Source of the DNA: Smittium culicis
Lineage: Eukaryota > Kickxellomycota > Harpellomycetes > Harpellales > Legeriomycetaceae
DNA: 23,027 bases
Direction of reading: 5' to 3'
Assembly (NCBI GenBank): GCA_001970855.1
Contig: LSSN01003268.1
Location: forward strand, 1-23,027
Shown here: positions 9,576 through 19,370 of the stretch, one piece after another
Numbering within the stretch: position 1 is the stretch's first letter
Layout: every line of letters begins with the position of its first letter
Notes under the pieces: model-generated
The model's input: the letters and a program-made list of their open reading frames with translations, nothing else
Told to the model about the DNA's origin: nothing
Databases searched by the model: none
Position numbers and translations under genes: made by a program

Positions 9576-12500
9576 ATGAGTATCCTTTCGGATTTGACTT
9601 CAAATTTGGGTCTAGACATCGACTTGAATAATGAATTCACTCTTGATAAGAACGACTCTTGTATAACCCCCATATCCTCTCCATACTTTCAACCATTCAA
9701 GTTTGGAAATGTCCAAGCAATAAAATCTAATTTTATCAGAGATGAATTCATTAAAGACAAAATAAAAAACCCCTCTAAAATTTCCACCAAAAGTAAGCAA
9801 TAAAGAAACCCCCAATCCTAAAAACAACATTAAAAAATAGGCGATTTATTTATCCTTTCTAATAACTCATTTTTTTATTAGACAAAGTAGAATCTAGGAA
9901 AGAAACTTCTAAAAATGATAGCTCTCGGTTAAATCCTGATGAATTCCAAAATACAAAAGATTCTCCACATGTTATAAAAAATGTAAAGTCCGAAATAATA
10001 CCAAACTGTCCACCAAATCTAAAGATAAAAAAGTCACATGATATATCCAATTCTAATATCACTAAAACTATTCCGGTTCAAGATAAAATCGGTAAGAAAT
10101 TTATCACAAAAAAATTAAAATTTAATACGCTTAAAATCTTTTAGATATACACCTTTAAAATTTTTTTAAATTTTATAAATAGTAGAAAATATAACAAGCC
10201 CTGATATTAAACAAAATAATTCTCCACATTTCGGGGTTGGTTCGTTAGCTGAAGACAAAAATTTAGCTAAAAAGTCTAGCTTTCTAAATCTTAGTGTCAG
10301 TAATAAAAAAAACAACAGCCCTAAAAATAAGCCTAAAAGAGTAAAATTTAACATGATTGACCAAAAGAAATTAACCGAAAAAACATTTGGTTTTACACCA
10401 CATAATATAAATGCCCATAAGATGGATAGTGCGGTTGCAACAAATGAAAAAATTTCAAAAACACAATCAAAAGATATTGATCAAGATCTTGATTACAGTA
10501 AAATCGACCCAAGTATAGATTCAACTGTAAAAAATACGCGAAATGAACAATTAAACGCAATCGCTGATATTCAAAATAATTTTTTAAATTTGATCAACTC
10601 AGAATCTGAAAGTATGTTTGAAATAAATGCAACAAATAAAAATCAAACAGATATAATTTCTCCTAATAAAAAAAACGATCTTTTTCAAAATACTGAAAAT
10701 TTGGAATCGATATCTATTAAAAATACAGATTTATCAAAAGAAATCAATGGGTTTAACAATTCTGATTCCAATAAAATAGTATTTTGTCCAAAAAGAAAAA
10801 TTGAAGATACTGATAACTCTGATCCCAGTACATATATCAATTCGATAATTGTATATATGAGGAAAATATGTGATTTACTTAATAATAAGCTTACTACTGA
10901 TCTTCAAGTACTGTTAAATAACAGCCTAAAAATGGTACTTTTTTTAATTGTAATAACTAAAAATCTTAATTAAATATTCTAATTTTTAGTAAATTACACT
11001 CAAATTTAGGATTAAAAATTAAAAGAATTTGAATGTGTTAATAACTTACAAAAAGTTCAAATATATGAATATACCAAGATTAAAGATTCGCTTGAAAGTA
11101 AAATAAGCCAAAAGGAGCAAGATATTTTATCATTAAAAAACAGGTATCTTTAAAAAAATCTCTTAGTAAATTTATATAGCCTAAAATCTACTACGTACTA
11201 TAATTGATATTTTTTTCTTTAATAAACCCTAGTTTGACCGAAAATAATTTGAAATTGGAAGAACTAAATGTAATTATAAAATAAATAAAATTTACCACCG
11301 CTATATTTTAATGACTATTATTTTTTGATTTTGCAACTAACAGAAAAATTCTATAAAAATGAAAAGTAAAGAAAACTTCAATACTGAAAATAATGAAAAA
11401 TTAACTAAAAAAATTATGGATTTAGAGAAAAGTAAGGTTTTAACATTACTTGAAATATTTTGAATCTTCTGTAAACAACTTTATATAAACGTATTTATAT
11501 AGATATCAATGGTATCGAACAAGAAGTATCAAATTACATAAATATTAATGAAGAGCTTAAGAAGGACTTGGAAATATCTAAGAGTGCTAAAACGGAACTT
11601 GAGGGGAAAATAGAAAGCATGACTGGGGTGATTTCTAATCAAGCAGAAGATTTGGTAAAAGATATTGCTGATAAGGAAAGAGCTTTAATAAAAGTCGATG
11701 AATATGAAGCGATTCTATCTTCAAATAAAAAGGAAATAATTGAATTGAATAGAGAACTTTCAGTTGCAAATGAAAATGTGTCGTCGTTTGAAAAAGGTTT
11801 AAATGAAATGGAAAAGTTGTACTCAGAGATAATTAATGAAAAAGACTCTTTAGTGCTTAAGAATGAAAAACTTAACTATGAAATCGAATCGATCAAAAAA
11901 GAAATGAACTTTAGACTTGTTGAAAAGGACAAATCAATTGCAGATTTAAAGTATGAATTGAATAATGTCAAAGAAAATAACGAAATAATCAACGCTAGTT
12001 TATACGAACTTAGAAAAGAGTAAGCAATTTATGAGAAAAATAAAAAAAATTCAACCCAATATTTATTATTTGCTATATATATTTCAGATTCAATAGCCTC
12101 CAAAATAAATATAACGAAAAGGATAACGATTTTTTTAACGAAAAAAGAGCTTTTATTTCTAGAATAGGAGAACTTGAATACTCAGAAAACAAGTAATTAT
12201 ACTTTAATGCTAAAATGCAATATACTTAGTAGTACTTGTTATTAAAAATTTAGGAAAGATTTGGAAAATCATATTTCTGAGCTCAAGATAAAGGAGCTAA
12301 CTGTTGAAAATGAAGAAGTGAAAAATAAATACAATACATTGCAACTCTCGATTGATAAACTCAAAGAAAAAATTAACGAGGAGGAAAGGTATACTCAATT
12401 TTTTAATAAATATATAAAAAATTAAAAAATAGTAATAGTTAAATCGATATCCAATCCTATTTTATCAAACCAGAAGCGTAAAAGAATTGCTAGATAAGTG

Positions 12501-13632
12501 TACAAACACTGAATTCAAAATTGGCATTGATAATGGAACTCAAATTAGGTATAGTTTTTATAGACCATATAAAAACAAATTGAATTTAATTCGAGTTTAT
12601 AGGTCTATATAATAAGCATAACTTGTATATCTATAGAGAAGAAGATTTTTATCAGAGAGAAACACCTCTAGAAAAAACTCCCGATGATGTCAATGATTCA
12701 GAAAAGTAATAATAAAATTTTATCTAATTAAAATGAAGTTTTTTTTTTTTTTTTGTAAATGTAATAATAATTAAACCTTTGTTTTTCTTACTAAAACTTG
12801 ATATACTTTTAGAACGGTTGAAATTTCAACTCAGGAAGCTGTAAAAGAAGTAATCTATGATAAATTATTGATGAGTTATGACTGTTTATTCAAATTATCT
12901 ATATTTATATAATATAGGACGTGCTACTAGGCGATTTTGTCGAAAACTGCGCAATTATTGAAAAGAACTTTAATGCAGGTATGTGGATATTAATTTGTTA
13001 TATAAAAAATAAAAAAGCATAAAAATATATACACCTTTATTATTTTAATTCATTTGTTTAAAAAATAAATCAAGGTCAAGAAAAAGTTTACAAAGAACCG
13101 AAATTTGACCTAAACGACGACGAAGAATTAAAATTTTGGGTTGAAGACCTTTTAGATTTGTATGCGTCATCGCAGTTAGATAATATTGATGTTACTGATG
13201 TACAAGATAATACGGAAAATCAACATAAGCCTGCGTATACCCCTCTTAACTTGGAATCCAATCCTAGAAGAGTGATAAAAACATACTCCAAACTAGTAAT
13301 AAAACTAATTGTATATTAAATAAACAGGCATTTAACCATTAACTATTTTTATTTTTCTATAGAAAAGTAAGCCTCAAAATTTAGACCAAGTTGATAAATT
13401 GGTCAAAAATAAAAATGATAACAGTAACAAGGAATTCTTTTCTATGAAGAGGTGTGAAACTCTGAAATCACCGCCAAAGATGATTAAAAAAACAAATGAT
13501 TTTAGGGATTTTTTAACTGAAAGTTCTATGGAAAACCCAGAGATATTAGACATCAATACTGTAGTTTACACTACAAGATCAAAAAGAAAGGTTCCAGCTT
13601 CTCAAAAAAGAAAATACACAAAGAAAAAATAA
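9576..13632 (+). CDS. Unrecognised long coiled-coil protein, about 15 exons
   Basis: Exons by phase-consistent splicing: 9576-9792, 9882-10091, 10183-10934, 11079-11143 (3/4 junction uncertain), 11233-11269, 11344-11431, 11503-12019, 12088-12192, 12254-12388, 12474-12548, 12637-12705, 12813-12849, 12918-12978, 13075-13295, 13363-13632. This gives about 952 aa. The start follows an in-frame TAA at 9555-9557. Residues 1 to about 390 are Asn/Ser/Lys-rich and look disordered. About 394-735 is rich in Glu, Lys, Leu and Ile with heptad-like spacing, a likely coiled coil. The C-terminal part is acidic, then basic, ending in RSKRKVPASQKRKYTKKK, a plausible nuclear localisation signal. I do not recognise the family. 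A nuclear structural, kinetochore or meiotic role would be guesswork. No signal peptide or membrane segment is seen. The other three genes have two introns, none and one; this one has about fourteen, mostly 60-107 bp. Confidence 0.8.
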
Positions 13633-14484
13633 AAAATAAACTTTAATTCTTAGTTTTATTCTTAATTATCAGCGGTATTTTTTATGTCTTTTTTTTCTTA
13701 AAAAATTAGCAAAGCAAAGTAGTGTTTAAAGTAATTTTTAATTATAAATGCAAATTTCAACCACGTAAACTGAATAGTAAATCGGTAGCTATAGCATAGC
13801 AAATATATTTTTGTGCGAAAGATATCGGCTATAAAGATATTTGATATTGAATAGCTAAAAACATAGAATCCACAGTCGTTTTTGTATTTAATAAAAAACT
13901 CTACTTGTTCAAAAATAAAGATAAAATAATATTATAATTGTTATATGGTGGATAAAATAAGGTATATATGAGTTATTGAAACATGTAAAAGTATTGTATA
14001 TTTTATGCAAATGATACATTTTAGATGTTTAATATTCAGAATCAAATCGTTATTTATTTCTAGATGTCAATTTGTATGTAAGCAGTATCTTACTTTTACT
14101 AAAAAAAAAAAAAGAGAGAGATAGCAGGGTGTGTAATTCACTGGCTTTCTGAGAATTGAATAGCGAATAGTTTTTTAGTTTTAAATATTTTCAGCGAATT
14201 GTATAATTTGAGTTTTATTATTTATAAATTAGTAATTGAAAATAAACAAATTACAAATCAAGAAAAGGGAAACTTCAAACTAAGTCGAATTTAGATTAAG
14301 CCTTAAAAACCTGTTCTGATTTATTAAGTTTCAATTCTTTACTGTTATAAAATCCCAATAAGAGGTTAAATCAACTACAGTATTCTCTTTTGCCCCTTAT
14401 ACCTACAAGTTTAAAACCTGCACGTAAAATACATTTCAATTTAGGATTACCTTTTATTCAATATATAAAAAAATTAAAATAGCG
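13633..14484. other. Intergenic region between the coiled-coil gene and SDHAF4
   Basis: It has no open frame worth calling. It contains a 13-base A run followed by a GA repeat (from about 14101 to 14120). The 3' end of the coiled-coil transcript and the promoter of SDHAF4 must lie here. No tRNA or other RNA gene was recognised. Confidence 0.55.
13635..13640 (+). terminator. Candidate polyadenylation signal of the coiled-coil gene
   Basis: AATAAA lies two bases after the TAA stop of the coiled-coil gene. It is suggestive only, because A/T hexamers are frequent here and the distance is very short. Confidence 0.2.
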
Positions 14485-14877
14485 ATGTACTCGATTATAA
14501 AAACAATTCGCTCTTCAAGCGTTTCCAAGCCCCTAGGTTTGAGGTTAAGCAACAAGGCCATGCATTCGACATTGCCGTTTGAGAAACAGCAACCAATACG
14601 ACTAGGTGACAAGAAGTTACAGAAGAATATTGATTCAAAGCTTGAGCAAAGTGAGGCGAGCAAACAGGGAGACGATGCCATACTTTTCGGCAATAGCGTA
14701 GATACTGGGAGCAAAAAAGCTTCTGGGAAAGAGGAGAAAATAGGCAGGATCGAGTATGAGTATGAACCTTTTGAGGGTAATGTTAATCCTGAGACGAAAG
14801 AGGTCGGTGGACCAAGAGGGCCCGAACCAACACGATATGGCGACTGGGAGCGTAAAGGCCGTGTAAGCGATTTCTGA
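14485..14877 (+). CDS. SDHAF4: Succinate dehydrogenase assembly factor 4 (SDHAF4/Sdh8 family)
   Basis: A single-exon gene of 130 aa. The C-terminal 37 residues carry the family signature: [21 protein letters not shown] followed by [15 protein letters not shown], ending at the invariant-type Asp-Phe C terminus. The N terminus ([20 protein letters not shown]) is basic and hydroxylated with no acidic residue, as in a mitochondrial presequence. The middle (about 40-85) is polar and low in complexity. Family members act in the mitochondrial matrix: they bind the flavinylated SDHA subunit, limit its autooxidation and promote assembly with SDHB in complex II. Yeast Sdh8 is of similar size. The first ATG in the frame is used; the frame upstream is open for about 20 codons but has no ATG. 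It faces the complex I gene tail to tail. Confidence 0.95.
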   Translation: MYSIIKTIRSSSVSKPLGLRLSNKAMHSTLPFEKQQPIRLGDKKLQKNIDSKLEQSEASKQGDDAILFGNSVDTGSKKASGKEEKIGRIEYEYEPFEGNVNPETKEVGGPRGPEPTRYGDWERKGRVSDF

Positions 14878-14985
14878 TTTTTCAGCTAATTAGAACGATT
14901 TAAAAATCTTACTGGATTTTTTTATTTTTTTATTTTTCTTTTTTTTGCTTTAAATTCTTATCCATTATGAAACTTTTTAAAAGTA

Positions 14986-14991
14986 AATAAA
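14986..14991 (+). terminator. Candidate polyadenylation signal of SDHAF4
   Basis: AATAAA about 110 bases after the SDHAF4 stop, a reasonable distance for a 3' UTR. Supported only by sequence and position. Confidence 0.35.
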
Positions 14992-15382
14992 ATGTACTAT
15001 TACTATTTCACATTTGGATGTAAATATTGTTGATAACTTTATTATACTGTACGCACATTATTTGTTATAAATTTACATGGGTAGTTTTATATGGTATAAA
15101 TACACATCATATTTATCTATTATACATTTTCACGATAGCGTTTTTTCTAGATAGTTTATTTATGTAGTATAAATTTTTGTAATTTGAACTTGAAACAAAA
15201 TCTAAAAAAATTACAAGCTTAAGGGTTATAAAAGATATTTGGATGAATACAAGCTTAAATCTGGATTAAAAGAGGTTAAGTGATTGCAGAAAAGTCTGGA
15301 TAAAAGGGTTTAATAGATAGTAATTATTAAGGATATATTCTGGGCAGTTAAAAGAGAAGAAAAGTGATAAATTTGTGTAAAT

Positions 15383-15399
15383 TTTATTATTTATTTATT
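15383..15399 (-). terminator. Candidate polyadenylation signals of the complex I gene
   Basis: On the minus strand AATAAA occurs twice, at 15399-15394 and 15388-15383, within 65 bases after the stop codon. Either could direct cleavage. The region is A/T-rich, so this is weak evidence. Confidence 0.35.
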
Positions 15400-15444
15400 T
15401 TTTTTTAGAGTATAATAGAGTTGAAATTGAAAGCAAGCTATAGA

Positions 15445-17750
15445 TTAAGCGAGCTTAGAAGCAGCTTTTGCCATTGTGTTTGATGATCGACTGATAGGAT
15501 CGGTCATGTAGAAGTTTTTGATTGGGTAGAGGAATTCTCCACTGAGTTTTCCAGAATTGTTTGCTGATTTTGAAGCTAAGTGTTGCAATCCTAGCTTGGC
15601 AAATTCTTGGCTAACAGAAGTCAAAGAATCGTCGTTGGCATTTAAAGTTGGGGAAACATCGTACATACGAGCTCTCAATTCTGCGATATTGTTGTAAGGA
15701 AGGGTCATACCGATGAATTCGGAGAGAGCTCTAATAATTTGCCAATCTTCGCGTGAGCTGCCTGGAGGGTTGATGGCAGCTCTTGTAGTTTGAGGACGGC
15801 CTTCAGCGTTAACGTATGTAGATTCCTTTTCGGTAAACGCAGCACCTGGGAGGACAACATTGGCGATATGTGCACCTTTGTCACCATGGTGACCTTGGTA
15901 AACAACAAAAGTGTCTGAAGTAATAGAGTTGTTACCTTCAAGCTCGTCAGCACCAAGCAAGTAAACGAAGTCGGATTTTTCGTTTTTGCTTGAAGAGTTT
16001 GGCACAAACCCAATATCGTAAGCAGCAGCTCTGCTTGCATAGTTTTGTAGAACATTAAATCCGTTCCAGTTTTCTGAGACGAGATTAGGGATACTTAGTG
16101 CAAGTTTAGCGATGCTAGAAATGATTTGTGAAGAGTTTGGAATTTCAGATAATGCACTTCCAATCAAAATCATAGGATTTTTGGCTTCAGAAAGAGTTTT
16201 GGCAAAGCTGTGTGAACCGTTTAATAGAGATTCAATGGCGGAGGCATCAGAACCTATGTGAGAATAATTGTAAGTCAATTCGACGGGCTCACCAATAAGG
16301 GCGACACTCAAGTTGTTGTAGAGGTAAGGTTTTCTGAGTCTGGTGTTAAGAATAGCGGCTTCATGGCGAGGGTTTGAGCCGATGATGAGGAGGGCATCAG
16401 CGTGTTCAACACCTGCAAGGGTAGTATTGACCAAATAGTTTGATCTGAAGTCGATATCAAAAGCAGGGATGGAGGAATTGTTTGTAGAGTCGATTCTTAG
16501 ATTTTCAGAGCCAGCGGCATTGAAGAGGTCCTTAAGAGCAACAAGGGATTCGGAATCAGCTTGGTTACCTGCTATAGCGGTCATGTTGTTAGGGTTTGAG
16601 CTTTGGAATTTGGTGGCAATGAGTTGCAAAGCTTCAGACCAAGAAGCAGAGACGAAGCGATCATTGACTTTAATAAGAGGGTTGACAAGGCGTTGAGTTC
16701 TTAGACCATCGAAAGCGAATCTAGTTTTATCGCTGATCCATTCTTCGTTAACTTCGTCGTTGGTTCTAGGTAAAATGCGGAGGACTTCATTTCCGCGGGA
16801 ATCGACTCTGATACTGCTTCCAATAGCATCCATGACATCGATAGATTCGGTGTTTTTAAGTTCCCATGGACGAGCTTTAAAGGCATAAGGTTTGCTGGTG
16901 AGAGCGCCGACAGGGCATAAGTCGATGATATTTCCAGACATTTCAGTTTTGAGGACAGAGTTGATGTAGGTACCGATTTGGAGGTCGTTACCGCGACCAG
17001 TGGTACCAAATTCGGGGGCACCAGCAACTTCGTTGGCAAATCGAACGCATCTGGTGCATTGGATACAACGGTTCATTACAGTTTTGACAAGGGGGCCGAT
17101 ATCTTTATCTTCGACGGCGCGCTTAGTTTCGATGAAGCGGCTGCGGTCGCCACCGTATCTCATGGATTGTTCTTGTAAATCACATTCACCGGCTTGGTCG
17201 CAAATAGGGCAGTCGAGGGGATGGCTTGATAGCAAGAATTCCATAACGGCTTCACGGCTAGACTTGATTTTTTCAGAGTTAGTGATGACACGCATTCCGG
17301 GGGCGACAGGCATGGCGCAACTTGCGGCTAATTTGGGGTTTTTTTCTATTTCGACTAAGCACATTCTGCAATTACCAGCGACACCGAGCCTTTCGTGGTA
17401 GCAAAAGCGAGGGATGTTTACACCGGCTTTTTCAGCGGCCTGAATAATTGCAGAACCTTCTTCGATTTGGACGGCATTTCCATCGATGAAGATTTCAATC
17501 TCCTTCTTGAAATAAGAGGTAGAGGAAAATTGTTTCGAAAAACCTAGAGTAAAAATATTATGAATTGAAGGGATAATACGTAAAAATCAGAAAATGAGAG
17601 CAAGAGCGGTTCGATTGGGGTTGAATAGCTAACATTAATAAAAATGAAATGTGGAAGCAGCTAGCTTAAAAAGGGATGATTACCTTTATTGAGAGAGGAT
17701 CCAAAGAACTTTTTGGAGTAAGCAGCCGATTTGTTGATCCTAGAAAGCAT
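15445..17750 (-). CDS. NDUFS1: NADH:ubiquinone oxidoreductase 75 kDa subunit, mitochondrial (complex I)
   Basis: Exon 1 is 17750-17684 and exon 2 is 17543-15445, separated by a 140-bp intron (17683-17544, GTAATC..CTCTAG) and joined in phase 1 to give 721 aa, close to the usual length. The first ~34 residues (MLSRINKSAAYSKKFFGSSL onward) form a basic matrix-targeting sequence interrupted by the intron. All iron-sulfur ligands of the family are visible. N1b (2Fe-2S): Cys70, Cys81, Cys84, Cys98 in RFCYHERLGVAGNCRMC and SCAMP. N5: His130, Cys134, Cys137, Cys143 in HPLDCPICDQAGEC. N4: Cys182, Cys185, Cys188, Cys232 in CIQCTRCVRFANE and DLCPVGALTSKP. The rest is the molybdopterin-oxidoreductase-like domain, including GSNPRHEAAILNTRLRKPYL. 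The protein carries electrons from the flavin subunit through the peripheral arm. An in-frame TAA precedes the start. Its base composition is visibly less AT-rich than the two large genes to the left. Confidence 0.97.
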
Positions 17751-18337
17751 TGTGGTTAAATAGAGTCTAAATTACAAAAACACGAAATCGGGGATGTGGA
17801 GACAGAGGGTTTTATAAGGGAGGTATTTAAAAGTCCAACCGCTAAATAATTATTTTTATAGAGATAAAAAATAAATAAAGTGGCCAGAATGAAAAGTTAG
17901 ATGGTTAGCTATAATAAGAGATCTGGGCTTAGACTGGTAAACCTTAATAAGTTTCTCTTAGTAAGAAAAATGTATAATCTTTGATTCTATATTATTGTCT
18001 AATTAAACTGTGTATTTAGTTTTCAATAATGGACTGTTAAGCGAACTCTCTGCCCTTAATCTAATCGCTTAATCTAATCTCCCTCCTTCCTCCACTTCCT
18101 TAATCTAATCACTTTATCATATCCCCCCCCTTTCCCCATTAATCTAATCTAAACCATTTAGACCAATAATATGCTCTATCATTGATATACATAAAATTTA
18201 CTGGTCTTCAATCGCCTCACTTCCTCAAATCACACTTCCTATCATTCTTCATTAAAAACTATCGTCGCACACCCATTGGCTTTCACCTATCTCTAATTCA
18301 ATTTTCCATTGGCTATCCATTATTTTGTCTTTTTTCC
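17751..18337 (-). promoter_or_regulatory. Upstream region of the complex I gene with four 11-mers
   Basis: This region lies directly upstream of the minus-strand complex I gene and has no gene of its own. It carries four exact copies of TTAATCTAATC (GATTAGATTAA on the gene's strand) at 18056-18066, 18069-18079, 18100-18110 and 18139-18149. They are embedded in a pyrimidine-rich plus strand that includes an eight-C run at about 18123-18130. Repeated short motifs 300-400 bp upstream of a start could be regulator-binding sites. That role is inference; simple local duplication is the alternative. Confidence 0.4.
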
Positions 18338-18339
18338 TA

Positions 18340-18529
18340 ACCCTTTCATGAGCAGTAAACTATTTTTGATAAACCCAACATAGCCAACTACGCTTTATAA
18401 AAATAGTGAAAATCTTAGATCTATATAACTATTGGCACAAGAAAAAAATAAGCAAATAATAAATTTGCTTTTAATTTATAATCGAATCATAAAATTCAGC
18501 TTTTTTAAAAGTTTTGGACAAGAAAGGGT
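18340..18529 (+). mobile_element. MITE-like element, copy 2 (190 bp)
   Basis: Ends are inverted, ACCCTTTC on the left and GAAAGGGT on the right, flanked by TA at 18338-18339 and 18530-18531. It shares its length, orientation and interior with 8895-9083, including TAGCCAACTACGCTT at 18381-18395, at the same offset from the left end (41 bases). Divergence between the two copies is considerable, so neither insertion is recent. No coding capacity. It lies about 590 bp upstream of the complex I gene start. Confidence 0.72.
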
Positions 18530-18531
18530 TA

Positions 18532-19370
18532 CCTCAAATCCATTCACATATCCAATGCTTCAGATCTTTCCATATACAATATAGGCCAATTCATACGCTC
18601 AGCTCCCAATTTCCCTCCATTGCCTTTATATTATTATTCGGCTTTACACCCTCTCTCTTTAACTCTACCTAACCAATAAATATACTTTCTTTGGGAATTT
18701 ATAACTATAATAACCTGTCATTTTTACAAATCTATACTTTGTTTTTCTATGTTCGTGAAAACTCCCTGTAAGCATACTCTGTTCTGCAAAAAATTTATTT
18801 TATTTTATGTTTAACAATTAATTTTCCCATTGACTGTATATTAATTTAATGTAAATAAATTTTTTTTAAATATCGACCAATTTTTATCATTTTTTTTTTT
18901 GGATCAACTACCTGTGGCTTTGAGCTTTTTTATTTATCTCATATTTTTATACGTTTTTAGTTTGGCAGCTCAAACCTAATAAAAAGTATTGAAATTACCT
19001 AAATAAAATTCCATGTATTAAATATAACTAAAGAACATACTACTATTGTAAATTATAGAATCAAAAATTCATATCAATTTGAATATATTATAATCTTAAT
19101 ACCTACTCCTATCATAAAAATTAAACATACAATTTAACATTTTTACCAAATAAACTATAATAAATTTTTTCTACATTTTTCAATATTTTCGTTTTATTTC
19201 TATTTCACATAAATATGTATTATTTTTACTATATACCATTCCACTTTAATATTTGTTCAATCTAACCAACGGGGTTCATATTAGGTCAAACACACATGTA
19301 TATATTTGAAACATAATTTATTCAAATTATAACAATACTTTAAAATTTTCACTTTTCTGCATATTATAAT
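18532..19370. other. Intergenic region, no supported gene
   Basis: AT-rich, with pyrimidine-biased stretches near 18590-18660 on the plus strand. No frame long enough to call and no RNA gene recognised. It separates the MITE-like element from the possible coding relic. Confidence 0.5.

Larger units (their letters stand above)
14878..15444. other. Convergent intergenic region, two 3' UTRs
   Basis: This 567-bp gap separates the stop codons of two convergent genes and should hold both 3' UTRs and cleavage sites. It is AT-rich with T runs near both ends. No gene or structured RNA was recognised. Confidence 0.6.

Noticed and set aside
13399..13632. Separate 77-aa gene starting at 13399
   Set aside because: The frame continues upstream to a good CTATAG acceptor at 13362 and joins in phase 0 to the preceding exon, so it is the last exon of the coiled-coil gene.
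16978..17401. Plus-strand frames of 66 and 133 codons over the complex I gene
   Set aside because: They are antisense shadows of the iron-sulfur domain, which is the conserved coding strand.
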